NCBI GenBank assembly: GCA_016342745.1
Contig: JAEINT010000012.1
Span: 1 to 64,000 of the forward strand
Origin: Labilibaculum sp.
GTDB lineage: Bacteria > Bacteroidota > Bacteroidia > Bacteroidales > Marinifilaceae
DNA length: 64,000 bases
Reading direction: 5' to 3'
Positions 15,797-24,500 of the stretch are shown here, piece by piece (positions within the stretch are counted from its first letter, which is position 1; every line of letters starts with the position of its first letter). The notes beneath the pieces are model-generated. The model was not told the origin of the DNA. It ran no database searches and was given only the letters and a program-made list of their open reading frames with translations. A program made the position numbers and the translations under genes.

Positions 15797-17052
15797 AGAC
15801 TAATTACTTTAGGGATAGAAATAATAAATTTTGTTCCTTTATTTGGTTCCGACTCCACTTCAATTTTACCTTGATGTACTTCACAAACTATTTTGTGAGT
15901 AATGCTTAAACCTAATCCTGTTCCAGTTCCTATTGGTTTTGTAGTATAAAACGGATCGAAAATTTTCTCTTTACTATTTTCAGCTATTCCACAACCATCA
16001 TCTTTAATAGATATTTGAACTATCTCTTCTAATTCCATCAAACTCATTTCAATTCGTCCGGCATAATCAATTGCCTGAGTAGCATTAATAAGAACATTAA
16101 GAATGGCTTGATTCAACTGCCCTGGATAACATTCAACATATAACTCGTCAGGACATTCAAAATTAAAATTCGCCGCTTTCTCATTAAACTTTGTTTTCGC
16201 AATTGAAATGGTGGATTGTAGGTTTTCCGTTAAATTAATCTTTTTCATTGCAGATTCATCGAGCCTTGAAAAGGTGCGTAAATCTTCAACAATTTTTTTC
16301 ACACGATCCAGACCTGTTTTCGATTCCTCAAATACATCTGCCATATCTTCTATCTGGTAATCTAGATCATTTTCTTCTCTAACTTTTTTTGCTTCTCTAA
16401 GCAATTTTTCATTCTCCTGATTTTTGATTAATTGCTCAAGATCCAAATAAGCATTTACCAGATCTTCACCAATCCCTTTCCAAGAAAACAAATTACTATA
16501 AACAAAGCCAATTGGATTATTAATCTCATGTGCAACTCCAGCTACAAGCTGTCCCATTGCATTCATTTTCTCGGACTGAACAAGCATTTGCTGCGTATCT
16601 TTCAGTTCGGACAGCGTGCGCTGCAAGTTTCTTTTCTCCTTAATCAACTCTCTTTGTAAATTATTAACCTGCTGATTAAGAGTACTCATTGTCTTGTTTT
16701 CTTCAAAAAGTTGCAATAGGTTTGCCTCTGCAAAAACTAAAATCTCACCACCCAATCGATACACTTTAGAATCTAAACTATAACTAACATCGAAACGGTT
16801 ACCAATGGTTAAACTACCATCAAAAACAAGACCGTCCTCTTCTTTATTTACAAATACATCAAACTCAGGATTAACAAAAGTATTTCCCGGACATTGATCC
16901 TTTAAATCAATATTTAAAAAATGCTTCATTGCAGTATTTGCATACACAATATTCTCTTCTAGAGAAAAGACACCAATAGCTACTGATTTCCCCTCTATCA
17001 TATTTTCTTGCAATAGAGAGTTCCAATTACCAAGTAAATTATTATTACTCAC
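15793..17052 (-). CDS. cytoplasmic sensor histidine kinase with PAS-like N-terminus
   Basis: A 419-residue protein with no membrane helix. Residues about 10-115 look like a PAS-type sensor (VAIGVFSLEENIVYANTAMKHFL). A coiled coil (about 115-165) leads to a HisKA domain with H-box GVAHEINNPIG, of the class that often acts on free receivers. The HATPase domain has N-box AILNVLINATQAI, G1 DDGCGIA, F-box IFDPFYTTK and G2 GTGTGLGLSI. It lies 14 bp after the unknown 153-residue gene and overlaps the next gene by 4 bp. It should phosphorylate the receiver of the downstream hybrid protein, with input from the B12-binding protein and/or its own PAS domain. The kinase call is firm; the input is inferred from the operon. 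Confidence 0.9.
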   Translation of the reverse strand: MSNNNLLGNWNSLLQENMIEGKSVAIGVFSLEENIVYANTAMKHFLNIDLKDQCPGNTFVNPEFDVFVNKEEDGLVFDGSLTIGNRFDVSYSLDSKVYRLGGEILVFAEANLLQLFEENKTMSTLNQQVNNLQRELIKEKRNLQRTLSELKDTQQMLVQSEKMNAMGQLVAGVAHEINNPIGFVYSNLFSWKGIGEDLVNAYLDLEQLIKNQENEKLLREAKKVREENDLDYQIEDMADVFEESKTGLDRVKKIVEDLRTFSRLDESAMKKINLTENLQSTISIAKTKFNEKAANFNFECPDELYVECYPGQLNQAILNVLINATQAIDYAGRIEMSLMELEEIVQISIKDDGCGIAENSKEKIFDPFYTTKPIGTGTGLGLSITHKIVCEVHQGKIEVESEPNKGTKFIISIPKVISL

Positions 17053-17066
17053 CAGACATTCTTGTT

Positions 17067-17528
17067 TTAGTGTTCAGACTTGGTTGAATCTAATTCTTCA
17101 ACAGCATGTCGTTTAAAAGAAGGTATATTAACAATCATCCAATTGTAGTAAGGATAAATGGCAGCAAAACATTCTTTGGTTAATTCTTCTTTATACAATT
17201 CAACCCAAGTATTTAACTGTGCTGACCAATATAGCGAACTAAAACCTCTGGAGGAATACGATTTAAAAACCCATAAAACCGTTTCCATAAAAACATCTGC
17301 TGAATATTCGCAAAACAAGGATTCCAGAAAGCGAGCATGATTTGCATGATTGTCTTTCATCAATTCAAGATTATCCTCTCCAACCAGCTCCTTTATATCT
17401 GCTCTCGATTGCATTTTTTGATTCATGAGCGTTACAAGATTCTCTCTTTTTTTTGTATATTCCTTTAAAAATTGTTCTTCAACTTGTTGAAGTTTTTGTG
17501 CGCTTTCTAGAAGTAAATCTTTGGTCAT
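17067..17528 (-). CDS. unknown helical protein between the B12-binding protein and the kinase
   Basis: A 153-residue soluble protein I do not recognise. The N-terminus (about 1-40) is a charged amphipathic helix (LQQVEEQFLKEYTKKREN). The core (about 60-140) is helical and rich in aromatics, with Trp in TVLWVFKSY, LYWSAQLNTW and YYNWMIV, and His at NHARF and KRHAVEE. There is no signal peptide or TM segment. The start ATG overlaps the stop of the B12-binding gene (ATGA), and the kinase follows after 14 bp, so it is made together with both. It may be a sensor or adaptor that passes the cobalamin state to the kinase. A globin-like or other all-helical ligand-binding fold is conceivable, but that is a guess from composition only. 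Confidence 0.8.
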   Translation of the reverse strand: MTKDLLLESAQKLQQVEEQFLKEYTKKRENLVTLMNQKMQSRADIKELVGEDNLELMKDNHANHARFLESLFCEYSADVFMETVLWVFKSYSSRGFSSLYWSAQLNTWVELYKEELTKECFAAIYPYYNWMIVNIPSFKRHAVEELDSTKSEH

Positions 17529-18175
17529 AATCGTTTTTGATTAATTGATTTAATATAGTTTTCTAATAAATTCAAATCTGGGATGTAAATCAAATTTTCT
17601 AATTTATCAGACAAATTATTCTTCTTATTTGAAAATGCCTGCCCTCCCACTATCATTATTATATCCGGAAATTCCTCATTAATTTCCTTTATCATTCTAG
17701 TGAAATTAACATAGTTAAAGTAAATACTTAACGAAATGGCAACAATATCTGGAGAAACCTCTTTGATGTATCTGATCAATTCAGAAAGAGGGATCCCACT
17801 CCCTAAAAAATAACTATCCCAACCTTGCATCTCAAAAATATCAGCTACCATTTTAACTCCTACTTGGTGATGTTCATTTTCAACACAAGCAACTACAACC
17901 TTTTTATTTAATTTTTTTATGGGAGTAAGTTCCATGAAAAGTTCATTTAAAATCCCTTCTGTTATTGCCGTAGCTATGTGCTCTGTGGCAACACTAATCT
18001 TGTTGGCTTCCCAAAGTTCACCTACTTGATAAAGAGAAACCTTCAGAATCTTTTCATAAAGATCCTTTATTGATGGGTTCTGTTGAAGAAAATCTTTTAC
18101 TATCGTCGAACATTTTAATCTATCACCTTCTAGTATGGCATCAAGATAATTTTTTACGTAGATGTCGTATGTCAT
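17525..18175 (-). CDS. free-standing cobalamin-binding sensor (CarH/AerR-type B12-binding module)
   Basis: A 216-residue protein made only of a four-helix cap and a Rossmann-like B12-binding domain. The cap has Trp55, nine residues, then Glu65-His66, the W-x9-EH signature of CarH/LitR photoreceptors that covers the upper face of adenosylcobalamin. The B12 domain has E101-x-H103-x-x-G106 (His103 as lower axial ligand), then GSGIP, SLSIYFN and VGGQAF at the usual places. The Trp-to-His spacing (48) is close to that of CarH. There is no MerR DNA-binding domain and no methyltransferase neighbour, so a sensor role is favoured over methionine or methylamine metabolism. It is the first gene of a four-gene operon with two kinases. 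Light sensing through Co-C bond cleavage is inference; a cobalamin-level or redox sensor is the alternative. Confidence 0.87.
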   Translation of the reverse strand: MTYDIYVKNYLDAILEGDRLKCSTIVKDFLQQNPSIKDLYEKILKVSLYQVGELWEANKISVATEHIATAITEGILNELFMELTPIKKLNKKVVVACVENEHHQVGVKMVADIFEMQGWDSYFLGSGIPLSELIRYIKEVSPDIVAISLSIYFNYVNFTRMIKEINEEFPDIIMIVGGQAFSNKKNNLSDKLENLIYIPDLNLLENYIKSINQKRL

Positions 18176-18269
18176 TGTATTTATATTAGTTAAGACTAGC
18201 CTCTACTGCATTTATAATTTTTTGGCTTGTAGATGCTTACTTTCTTATTAACCCAAAAACATCTTCCTA

Positions 18270-18300
18270 TGAATATAATAATTTACTTTCATATGTCCAA
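18270..18300 (-). promoter_or_regulatory. promoter of the B12-sensor operon
   Basis: On the minus strand TTG (18300-18298), 20 bp, then TATATTCA (18277-18270), two mismatches from TAnnTTTG. The expected start is near 18263, leaving a leader of about 88 nt. The layout is the same as the small RNA promoter at 8266. Confidence 0.45.
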
Positions 18301-18369
18301 TCTAAATCTTCTCTCTATAACCTATATTATAAAAGCCATTTCCAATTAAACTAAATTTAATAGGGCATA

Positions 18370-18403
18370 AAAAAATCCATCCTCTAAAAGAAGACGGATT
18401 TTT
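18370..18403 (-). terminator. terminator of the OmpA/PorP/adhesin operon
   Basis: On the minus strand AAAAATCCGTCTTC pairs with GAGGATGGATTTTT (G-T pairs allowed), followed by a T-run, 19 bp after the OmpA-family stop codon. Confidence 0.75.
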
Positions 18404-18421
18404 AAATTCTTATAAGCTCTA

Positions 18422-20566
18422 CTACATTGCCAAAATCTTAACTTCAGTTCTTCTGTTAGCCTGATGTTCTTCTTTGCTGCACTTTACTCCATTAGAACAT
18501 TTATTTATCAATTTGGTTTCACCATATCCTTTCGCTTTCATACGATCAGGTGAGATTCCTTTCGAAACAATGTATTCCACAGCTTCCTTAGCTCTTCTGC
18601 TGGATAAGGCCATATTGTAAGGATCGCTACCTCTTGAATCGGTATGCGAACTTAATTCGATTTTTAGGTTTGGATTCTCAGTCATTACAACTACCAATTT
18701 ATCTAATTCGATTGCTGCATCCTCACGAATGTTTGATTTATTTACATCGTAAAAGATATTATCTAGGACAAATACTTTTCCAACCTGCACTTTATCTACC
18801 TCTTCTTCAACAAAAATTTCACTTCCTTTTATCATAGAAGTTTCCACTCTTCGCGTTTTAGATAATATGCCTTCTTTGTGATATTCGATTGTGTAATCCA
18901 TTCCTCTCAGCAACTCACAAGAAAATGTACCATTTGTATCACTTGTTAAATTAATCGAGTCATCAGATTTGCTATTTTTAATCGAAACATTCACATCAGC
19001 AACAGGAGAACGATCCTCTTTGAACACCACCAAGCCTTTTAATGATAAAATATTATCTGGTGCCTGATATACAACCTTATTCAGTTCTCCATTCTTTCTT
19101 AATTCGCTAGCAGGAATAGCTACATCTCCATCAAAATAATATTCTTTAGTAGATCGGATTTGATAGTTATCTATCTTAGAAATCACAAATTGAAAGTTTG
19201 CATCTTTATCTGTTACTACTCTTTCAGCTACGTTCCCATTTTTATCAATCAATGAAACTTCTGTATTACCTAAGATCTCTTTTGTTTCAGAATTAAACAC
19301 CTGACCTTTTATCGTTCGTCTCATTAGAGCAAAATGATATACATCATCGAAACTCTCCCCTTTTATTCTATTCGAAGCAAAATAGCCACTTCCTTTCTTG
19401 TGAATTAAATTAAAATCATCTTTCGACGAATTAATTGGATAGCCCATATTTACTGGCTTTGCTTTTTCATCATCTAAGTCAATTGAAAACACATCTAATC
19501 CGCCTAAGCCAACATGCCCCTTTGATGCAAAAAATAAGTTGTTTGTTTCATCAACAAAAGGAAACATTTCATTCTCTGAAGTATTAATTTTGTCGCCTAA
19601 ATTTACTGGTTCGCTCCAACCTGATGCTGTTTTCTTAGAAACATATAAATCAGTCCCTCCAAATCCTCCTGGACGATCAGAAATAAAATACAAACTCTTT
19701 TCATTATCTGACAAAGCAGGATGTCCTGTTGAAAAAGCTTCCATATTAATTGAAAGCAATTCTGGTGTAGACCAGCCATCACCCTCTTTTTTACAATGAT
19801 AAAGCTTAATACTTACCACTCCTTCCTTATTTCGTTTTGCCTTTTTCGAATCGGATACGTAATTACGTGTTAAAAACATTTCCTCGCCCGACTTCGTAAA
19901 GCAAACTGGACCATCATGAAATTTAGTTGTAATATCTTTCGAGAATAATGTTGCATTCAATAGGTTACCATCCTCACCAACATGAGTTTGATACAATCGA
20001 AGGTAATTTTGATTGTTCCATTTATGATTCCTCTTTATTACAGACATTTTCTCTCTAGCTGATGAAAAAATCACATCATTTCGATAATAGGCTACTCCAA
20101 AATCAGATTCTTCCGAATTAGCAGAAACTGGTTTCACCTTATATTTTAAGGAATCGCTTTTCAGCTTATTAATCACATCTTCATTAATGAGATCTTGCTT
20201 TGATCCTGATTCTTTTTGACGATATTTCTCCATCCACTCATTTGCCTTAGCGTACTTCTGATTGCTTTGCAAAGCCCTTGCATAAAACAAATAATCATCA
20301 TTTTCCACATTCGGCATTGTCAAAACCTTGGCATACCAAAGCTCTGCTTTTTGTGAATTATTAATCAATCGATAAGAAGCAGCCAATTGTCTGGTTACGT
20401 TTTCATTTAAACTATCTTTCTCCCAAAGCATTTCATACAAGACAATGGCTTCTTGATATGCAAAAGATTCAAAATGTTTATCTGCCCTTTCTAACATTTG
20501 AGCATTCAATGAAAGATTCATCAATAAAAGCCCAAAGAATAATATAGTGCGTGTCAATTTTCTCAT
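18422..20566 (-). CDS. OmpA-family TPR/beta-propeller protein (PorE-like T9SS component)
   Basis: A 714-residue envelope protein. It has a signal peptide (1-22, LSLNAQ), TPR-like helices (about 25-120), and a WD40-like/PD40 propeller (about 150-400) with repeats such as GHPALSDNEKSLYFISDRPGG. A carboxypeptidase-regulatory-like beta domain (about 400-580) follows, and a C-terminal OmpA peptidoglycan-binding domain (about 595-714) with SSHTDSRGSDPYNMALSSRRA and HQANRRTEVKI. This order matches PorE of Porphyromonas, which ties the type IX secretion machinery to peptidoglycan. Here it is encoded 18 bp after a PorP/SprF gene and downstream of a giant type-B cargo gene. It is therefore more likely a cassette-specific paralogue than the core PorE. 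Domain calls are firm, the exact T9SS role inferred. Confidence 0.88.
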   Translation of the reverse strand: MRKLTRTILFFGLLLMNLSLNAQMLERADKHFESFAYQEAIVLYEMLWEKDSLNENVTRQLAASYRLINNSQKAELWYAKVLTMPNVENDDYLFYARALQSNQKYAKANEWMEKYRQKESGSKQDLINEDVINKLKSDSLKYKVKPVSANSEESDFGVAYYRNDVIFSSAREKMSVIKRNHKWNNQNYLRLYQTHVGEDGNLLNATLFSKDITTKFHDGPVCFTKSGEEMFLTRNYVSDSKKAKRNKEGVVSIKLYHCKKEGDGWSTPELLSINMEAFSTGHPALSDNEKSLYFISDRPGGFGGTDLYVSKKTASGWSEPVNLGDKINTSENEMFPFVDETNNLFFASKGHVGLGGLDVFSIDLDDEKAKPVNMGYPINSSKDDFNLIHKKGSGYFASNRIKGESFDDVYHFALMRRTIKGQVFNSETKEILGNTEVSLIDKNGNVAERVVTDKDANFQFVISKIDNYQIRSTKEYYFDGDVAIPASELRKNGELNKVVYQAPDNILSLKGLVVFKEDRSPVADVNVSIKNSKSDDSINLTSDTNGTFSCELLRGMDYTIEYHKEGILSKTRRVETSMIKGSEIFVEEEVDKVQVGKVFVLDNIFYDVNKSNIREDAAIELDKLVVVMTENPNLKIELSSHTDSRGSDPYNMALSSRRAKEAVEYIVSKGISPDRMKAKGYGETKLINKCSNGVKCSKEEHQANRRTEVKILAM

Positions 20567-20584
20567 AATTTTCGATCAGTAGAA

Positions 20585-21529
20585 TTAGAAATACCTTGGT
20601 GTCATTACTTTCTTTTTGTTGAACTGGAAGTCGAATGCAACCATGATTTCATGCGTTCCATTATTGTACCTGCGCAATTCCGATTCGGTTAAATCAAAAG
20701 CATAACCTACACGAAGTTGCTCTGATATTTGATAATGAATCAAGAAACTCATAGCATCATCAATACGATAAGCTGCTCCTAACCAAAGTTTATCATTCAA
20801 TATAAAATTAGCCGAAAGATCTAAGGAAACTGGAGCATTCCAAACAATTTTAGATAAAATTGATGGCTTGAATTTCACATTCTCGTTAATATCAAACAAA
20901 GCACCTGCAGTTATAAAATAATGACGTTCCTTGTAACCCAAACTTGTGGTATTAACTCCATCATCATCGTAATTATTCTTCAACATTCTTGGTATTGACA
21001 CACCAAGATAATAACGTGGTGTATAATAGTACAAGCCCAAACCAAAATTCAAAATAAAATCTTCTTGAAAATCAGATGAGAAAGAAGCATCATTTTGCTC
21101 ATTAAGAGTCAAGTTCATCAGGTCAATCTGAATCATATCAAAACCTCCTTTTATTCCCATCGCCAAAGTTCCTCTTTCACTTAGCTTCAGTTGGTACGCA
21201 AAATCCGCATATACACTATTTTGCTTTACTGGCCCTAGCTCATCATTAATGTAAGAAAAACCCGCTCCAACATTATACTTTGTTATCGGAGCACTAAGAG
21301 TTAAAGTTCTTGATTTAGGTGCACCGTCAAATCCTACCCACTGTTCACGTGCGAGAAACATGGCACTCATCATATCGGTACTTCCGGCGTAAGCCGGATT
21401 TATCGTTAATGGGTTGTGCATATATTGAGTATACATAGGATCTTGTTGCGCTTTTAACACTTTTCCAAAAGGAAAAATTAAAACCAATAAAGCAACACAT
21501 TTAATAATTTGTAAACTAGATCTATTCAT
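20585..21529 (-). CDS. type IX secretion membrane protein, PorP/SprF family
   Basis: A 314-residue outer-membrane beta-barrel protein with a signal peptide (about 1-27) and the family hallmark QQDPMYTQYMHNPLTINPAYAG right after it. Alternating beta strands end in an aromatic residue (RYF). PorP/SprF proteins are needed for secretion and surface anchoring of individual T9SS cargo, especially cargo with the type B C-terminal domain, and are usually encoded next to that cargo. That is the case here: the gene starts 11 bp after the 28-kb adhesin gene on the same strand. It probably serves that adhesin specifically. Confidence 0.92.
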   Translation of the reverse strand: MNRSSLQIIKCVALLVLIFPFGKVLKAQQDPMYTQYMHNPLTINPAYAGSTDMMSAMFLAREQWVGFDGAPKSRTLTLSAPITKYNVGAGFSYINDELGPVKQNSVYADFAYQLKLSERGTLAMGIKGGFDMIQIDLMNLTLNEQNDASFSSDFQEDFILNFGLGLYYYTPRYYLGVSIPRMLKNNYDDDGVNTTSLGYKERHYFITAGALFDINENVKFKPSILSKIVWNAPVSLDLSANFILNDKLWLGAAYRIDDAMSFLIHYQISEQLRVGYAFDLTESELRRYNNGTHEIMVAFDFQFNKKKVMTPRYF

Positions 21530-21540
21530 GTTCTTCGTAA

Positions 21541-24500
21541 TTAGTAGTTTATGTAAATGAATCCTTTAATAACTTTTGATCCATTTCCAAGATCGATCAC
21601 ATAGTAATAAGTTCCTTCTGGAATAACATTGGTTCCAACGGTCATGCTGTTTTCAGCTCTACCGTCCCAATCATTCTGATATCCCTTCTTACTATATATT
21701 TTAGCTCCCCAACGGTTGAAAATCATCAACTCACTATTTGGGAAATCTCTCATTCCTTTAATGACCAAACGATCATTAATTCCATCGCCATTAGGAGAAA
21801 ATCCTTCTGGTATAATTATGTATTCAGCGCAATCATCGTAAGAATCCATGTAATCTAAAATTCCATCTCCATCACAATCATCATCGCCTTCTTCTTCATC
21901 TGGGTAACCATCATTATCACTATCTGTATCAAGATAATCAGGCATTCCGTCCTGATCAGTATCAACTGGAAGATCATTACAAGAATCAGAAATCCTTGCT
22001 TCATCTTCATCGGAAATACCATCATTATCGCTATCTAAATCCAGATAATCAGGAGTTGAATCAGAATCCGTATCTGCAGTTAATGTTTCAATTGCATCAG
22101 GAATGGAATCTTCATCGCTATCCATAACATCAATTTCAATTGTAACCACTGCTTCATCGCATAATCCTGATGGATCACAAATACGATATGTAAATTGATC
22201 GGTATTACAATAAGCTCCCAAATCAGCCAAATAAGAAACAGTACCATCACCATTTACAACTACAAAACCAAACTCAGGTTCCGTTATAATAGTTACGATT
22301 AGATCATCTTCATCGGCATCAGAATCATTATCTAAAACAGAAATAATAATCTCTTCATTATCTCTAGCAATCTCCTGATCATCGGTAGCAACAGGTGCAT
22401 CATTCACACCAATAATTGTAATCACTACAGTTGCCACATTACTGTTAGCAGTTCCATCTGTTACCACATAAGTAAAGCTTTCTTGAACCTCTTCTCCTTC
22501 GTTTAGGTAATCGTACTCACCATTAGGATCGAATTCGTAGAAACCATCAGCATTCAATTGAAGAATACCTCCGCCTGACATGATGATATCAACACCTAAA
22601 TTAGAACTTGAACCATTCAACTCAACAACTATTAATTCATCGTCATCAAGATCAGTATCATTAGGCAATACATTACCTATAACAACTGTATCTTCATCAG
22701 TTGAATTCACATCATCAACAGCTACTGGCACATCATTTATTGAATTAACCGTAATTGTAACTGTTGCCGTTGATTGCTCGCCATCCTCGTCTTCAATGGT
22801 GTAAGTAAACGTATCAACACCATTAAAATTCTCATTTGGAATGTAAGTATATGAACCATCAGGCTGAACTAAAACCGTTCCATTTGCTGGATTGGTATTT
22901 GCCACAACATTTACCTCTGCATCGCCCAAGTCCGTATCATTACTCATCAAATTACCGCTAACACCAGCATCTTCATCTGTTGTATTTTCATCTGCAACAG
23001 CGATTGGTGTATCATTAACCGGATTTACTGTTATTGTTACTAATCCAGTGTCCTGATCTCCATCCACATCTTCGATGGTATACTCGAAAGTATCAGTACC
23101 ATAAAAATCTGCATTTGGAGTATAGGTAAATGTTCCATCAGCATTGACAACAACTGTTCCGTTTGCCGGATCAGTATTTGAAATCACAAGTACCGGAGGA
23201 TTAATGAAATCTTCATCGTTAGTAAATAAATTACCACTTACCGCAACTTCTTCATCTGTTTCTACAAAATCATCATTCGCGATTGGCGGATAATCTAATG
23301 GATCAACAATTATCGTAACTGTTGCTGTCGATTCACTACCATCTACATCTCTTAATGTATAAGTAAATGTCACTGTTCCATAGTATCCTGAATCTGGTGT
23401 ATAAACAAATGTTCCATCAGAATTTAGATTTAATGTACCTGAAGCTGGGTTTGTATTTGCTACGATCAATACAGGTCCATCAACCAATCTTTCATCATTA
23501 TCAAATACGTTTCCACTCAAGACATCATCCTCTTTCATGAAGTAATCATCATCCACTGCCAAAGGTTCATCGCTAATCTGATCAACAGTAATCGTAACCG
23601 TTGCTTCATCACATTCCTGACTTAAAGGAGAAACTGCATCATCGCAGACCTGATAAGTAAATGTAACATCTCCAAAGAAATCCGCATTCGGCACATAAGT
23701 GAACGTACCATCTGTATTCAATACAAGATTTCCATTGGTTTCAGCAGTTCCATCATCAATTAATGAGTAAGTGAAATTGTCCGAGTCACTATCTGGATCA
23801 GAATCCGCACCATTTCCATTATCTGATTTTACATTTCCTGATAAATTCTCATCCTCATTCACTGTAAATAAATCATCTTCCGCTACTGGAGCATCGTTAA
23901 CCGCTTCTACAGTTATCGTGAATATTTGAATGGCCGATGAATCTACGCCTCCATTAGCTATTCCTCCATCATCAAATAGTTGAACACCTAATGTTGCCAA
24001 TCCAGATACATTAGTAAGAGGAGTAAATCGTAAATTACCCGCTGCATCTAATGTTGGTTGCTCACTGAATAAGGCTGGATTATCATTCGTTAATTTCAAG
24101 TTCAAAGCTTGACCTGTTTCATTTACAGGACCTGCAAACTGTGTTGCTACTTGTCCATTGATAATCACCAATCCTATATCCTCACTCACCCAAATGTCTT
24201 TTGGATTCATTAAGGTAAAGTAAGGAACATCATTAACAGCTGTAATATCAATACTCATTGTATAAGTTTCAGAGCTATACGCCGTTCCATCAAATACTTT
24301 AAATTCAAATGAATCATAATTTAATCCATTCTCATGAGCCTGTGATCTAAATATTAATTTAGAAATATCTGAACTAGCAATCTCTAATCCTGAAACAACT
24401 TCAGAACCATCGTATTCCAATTCGCCAACAGATTCAATAGTCACAATCTTAATTCCCTCAAAATCGTCAACCTCTGCGTCTAAATAATTAACAGAGAAAT

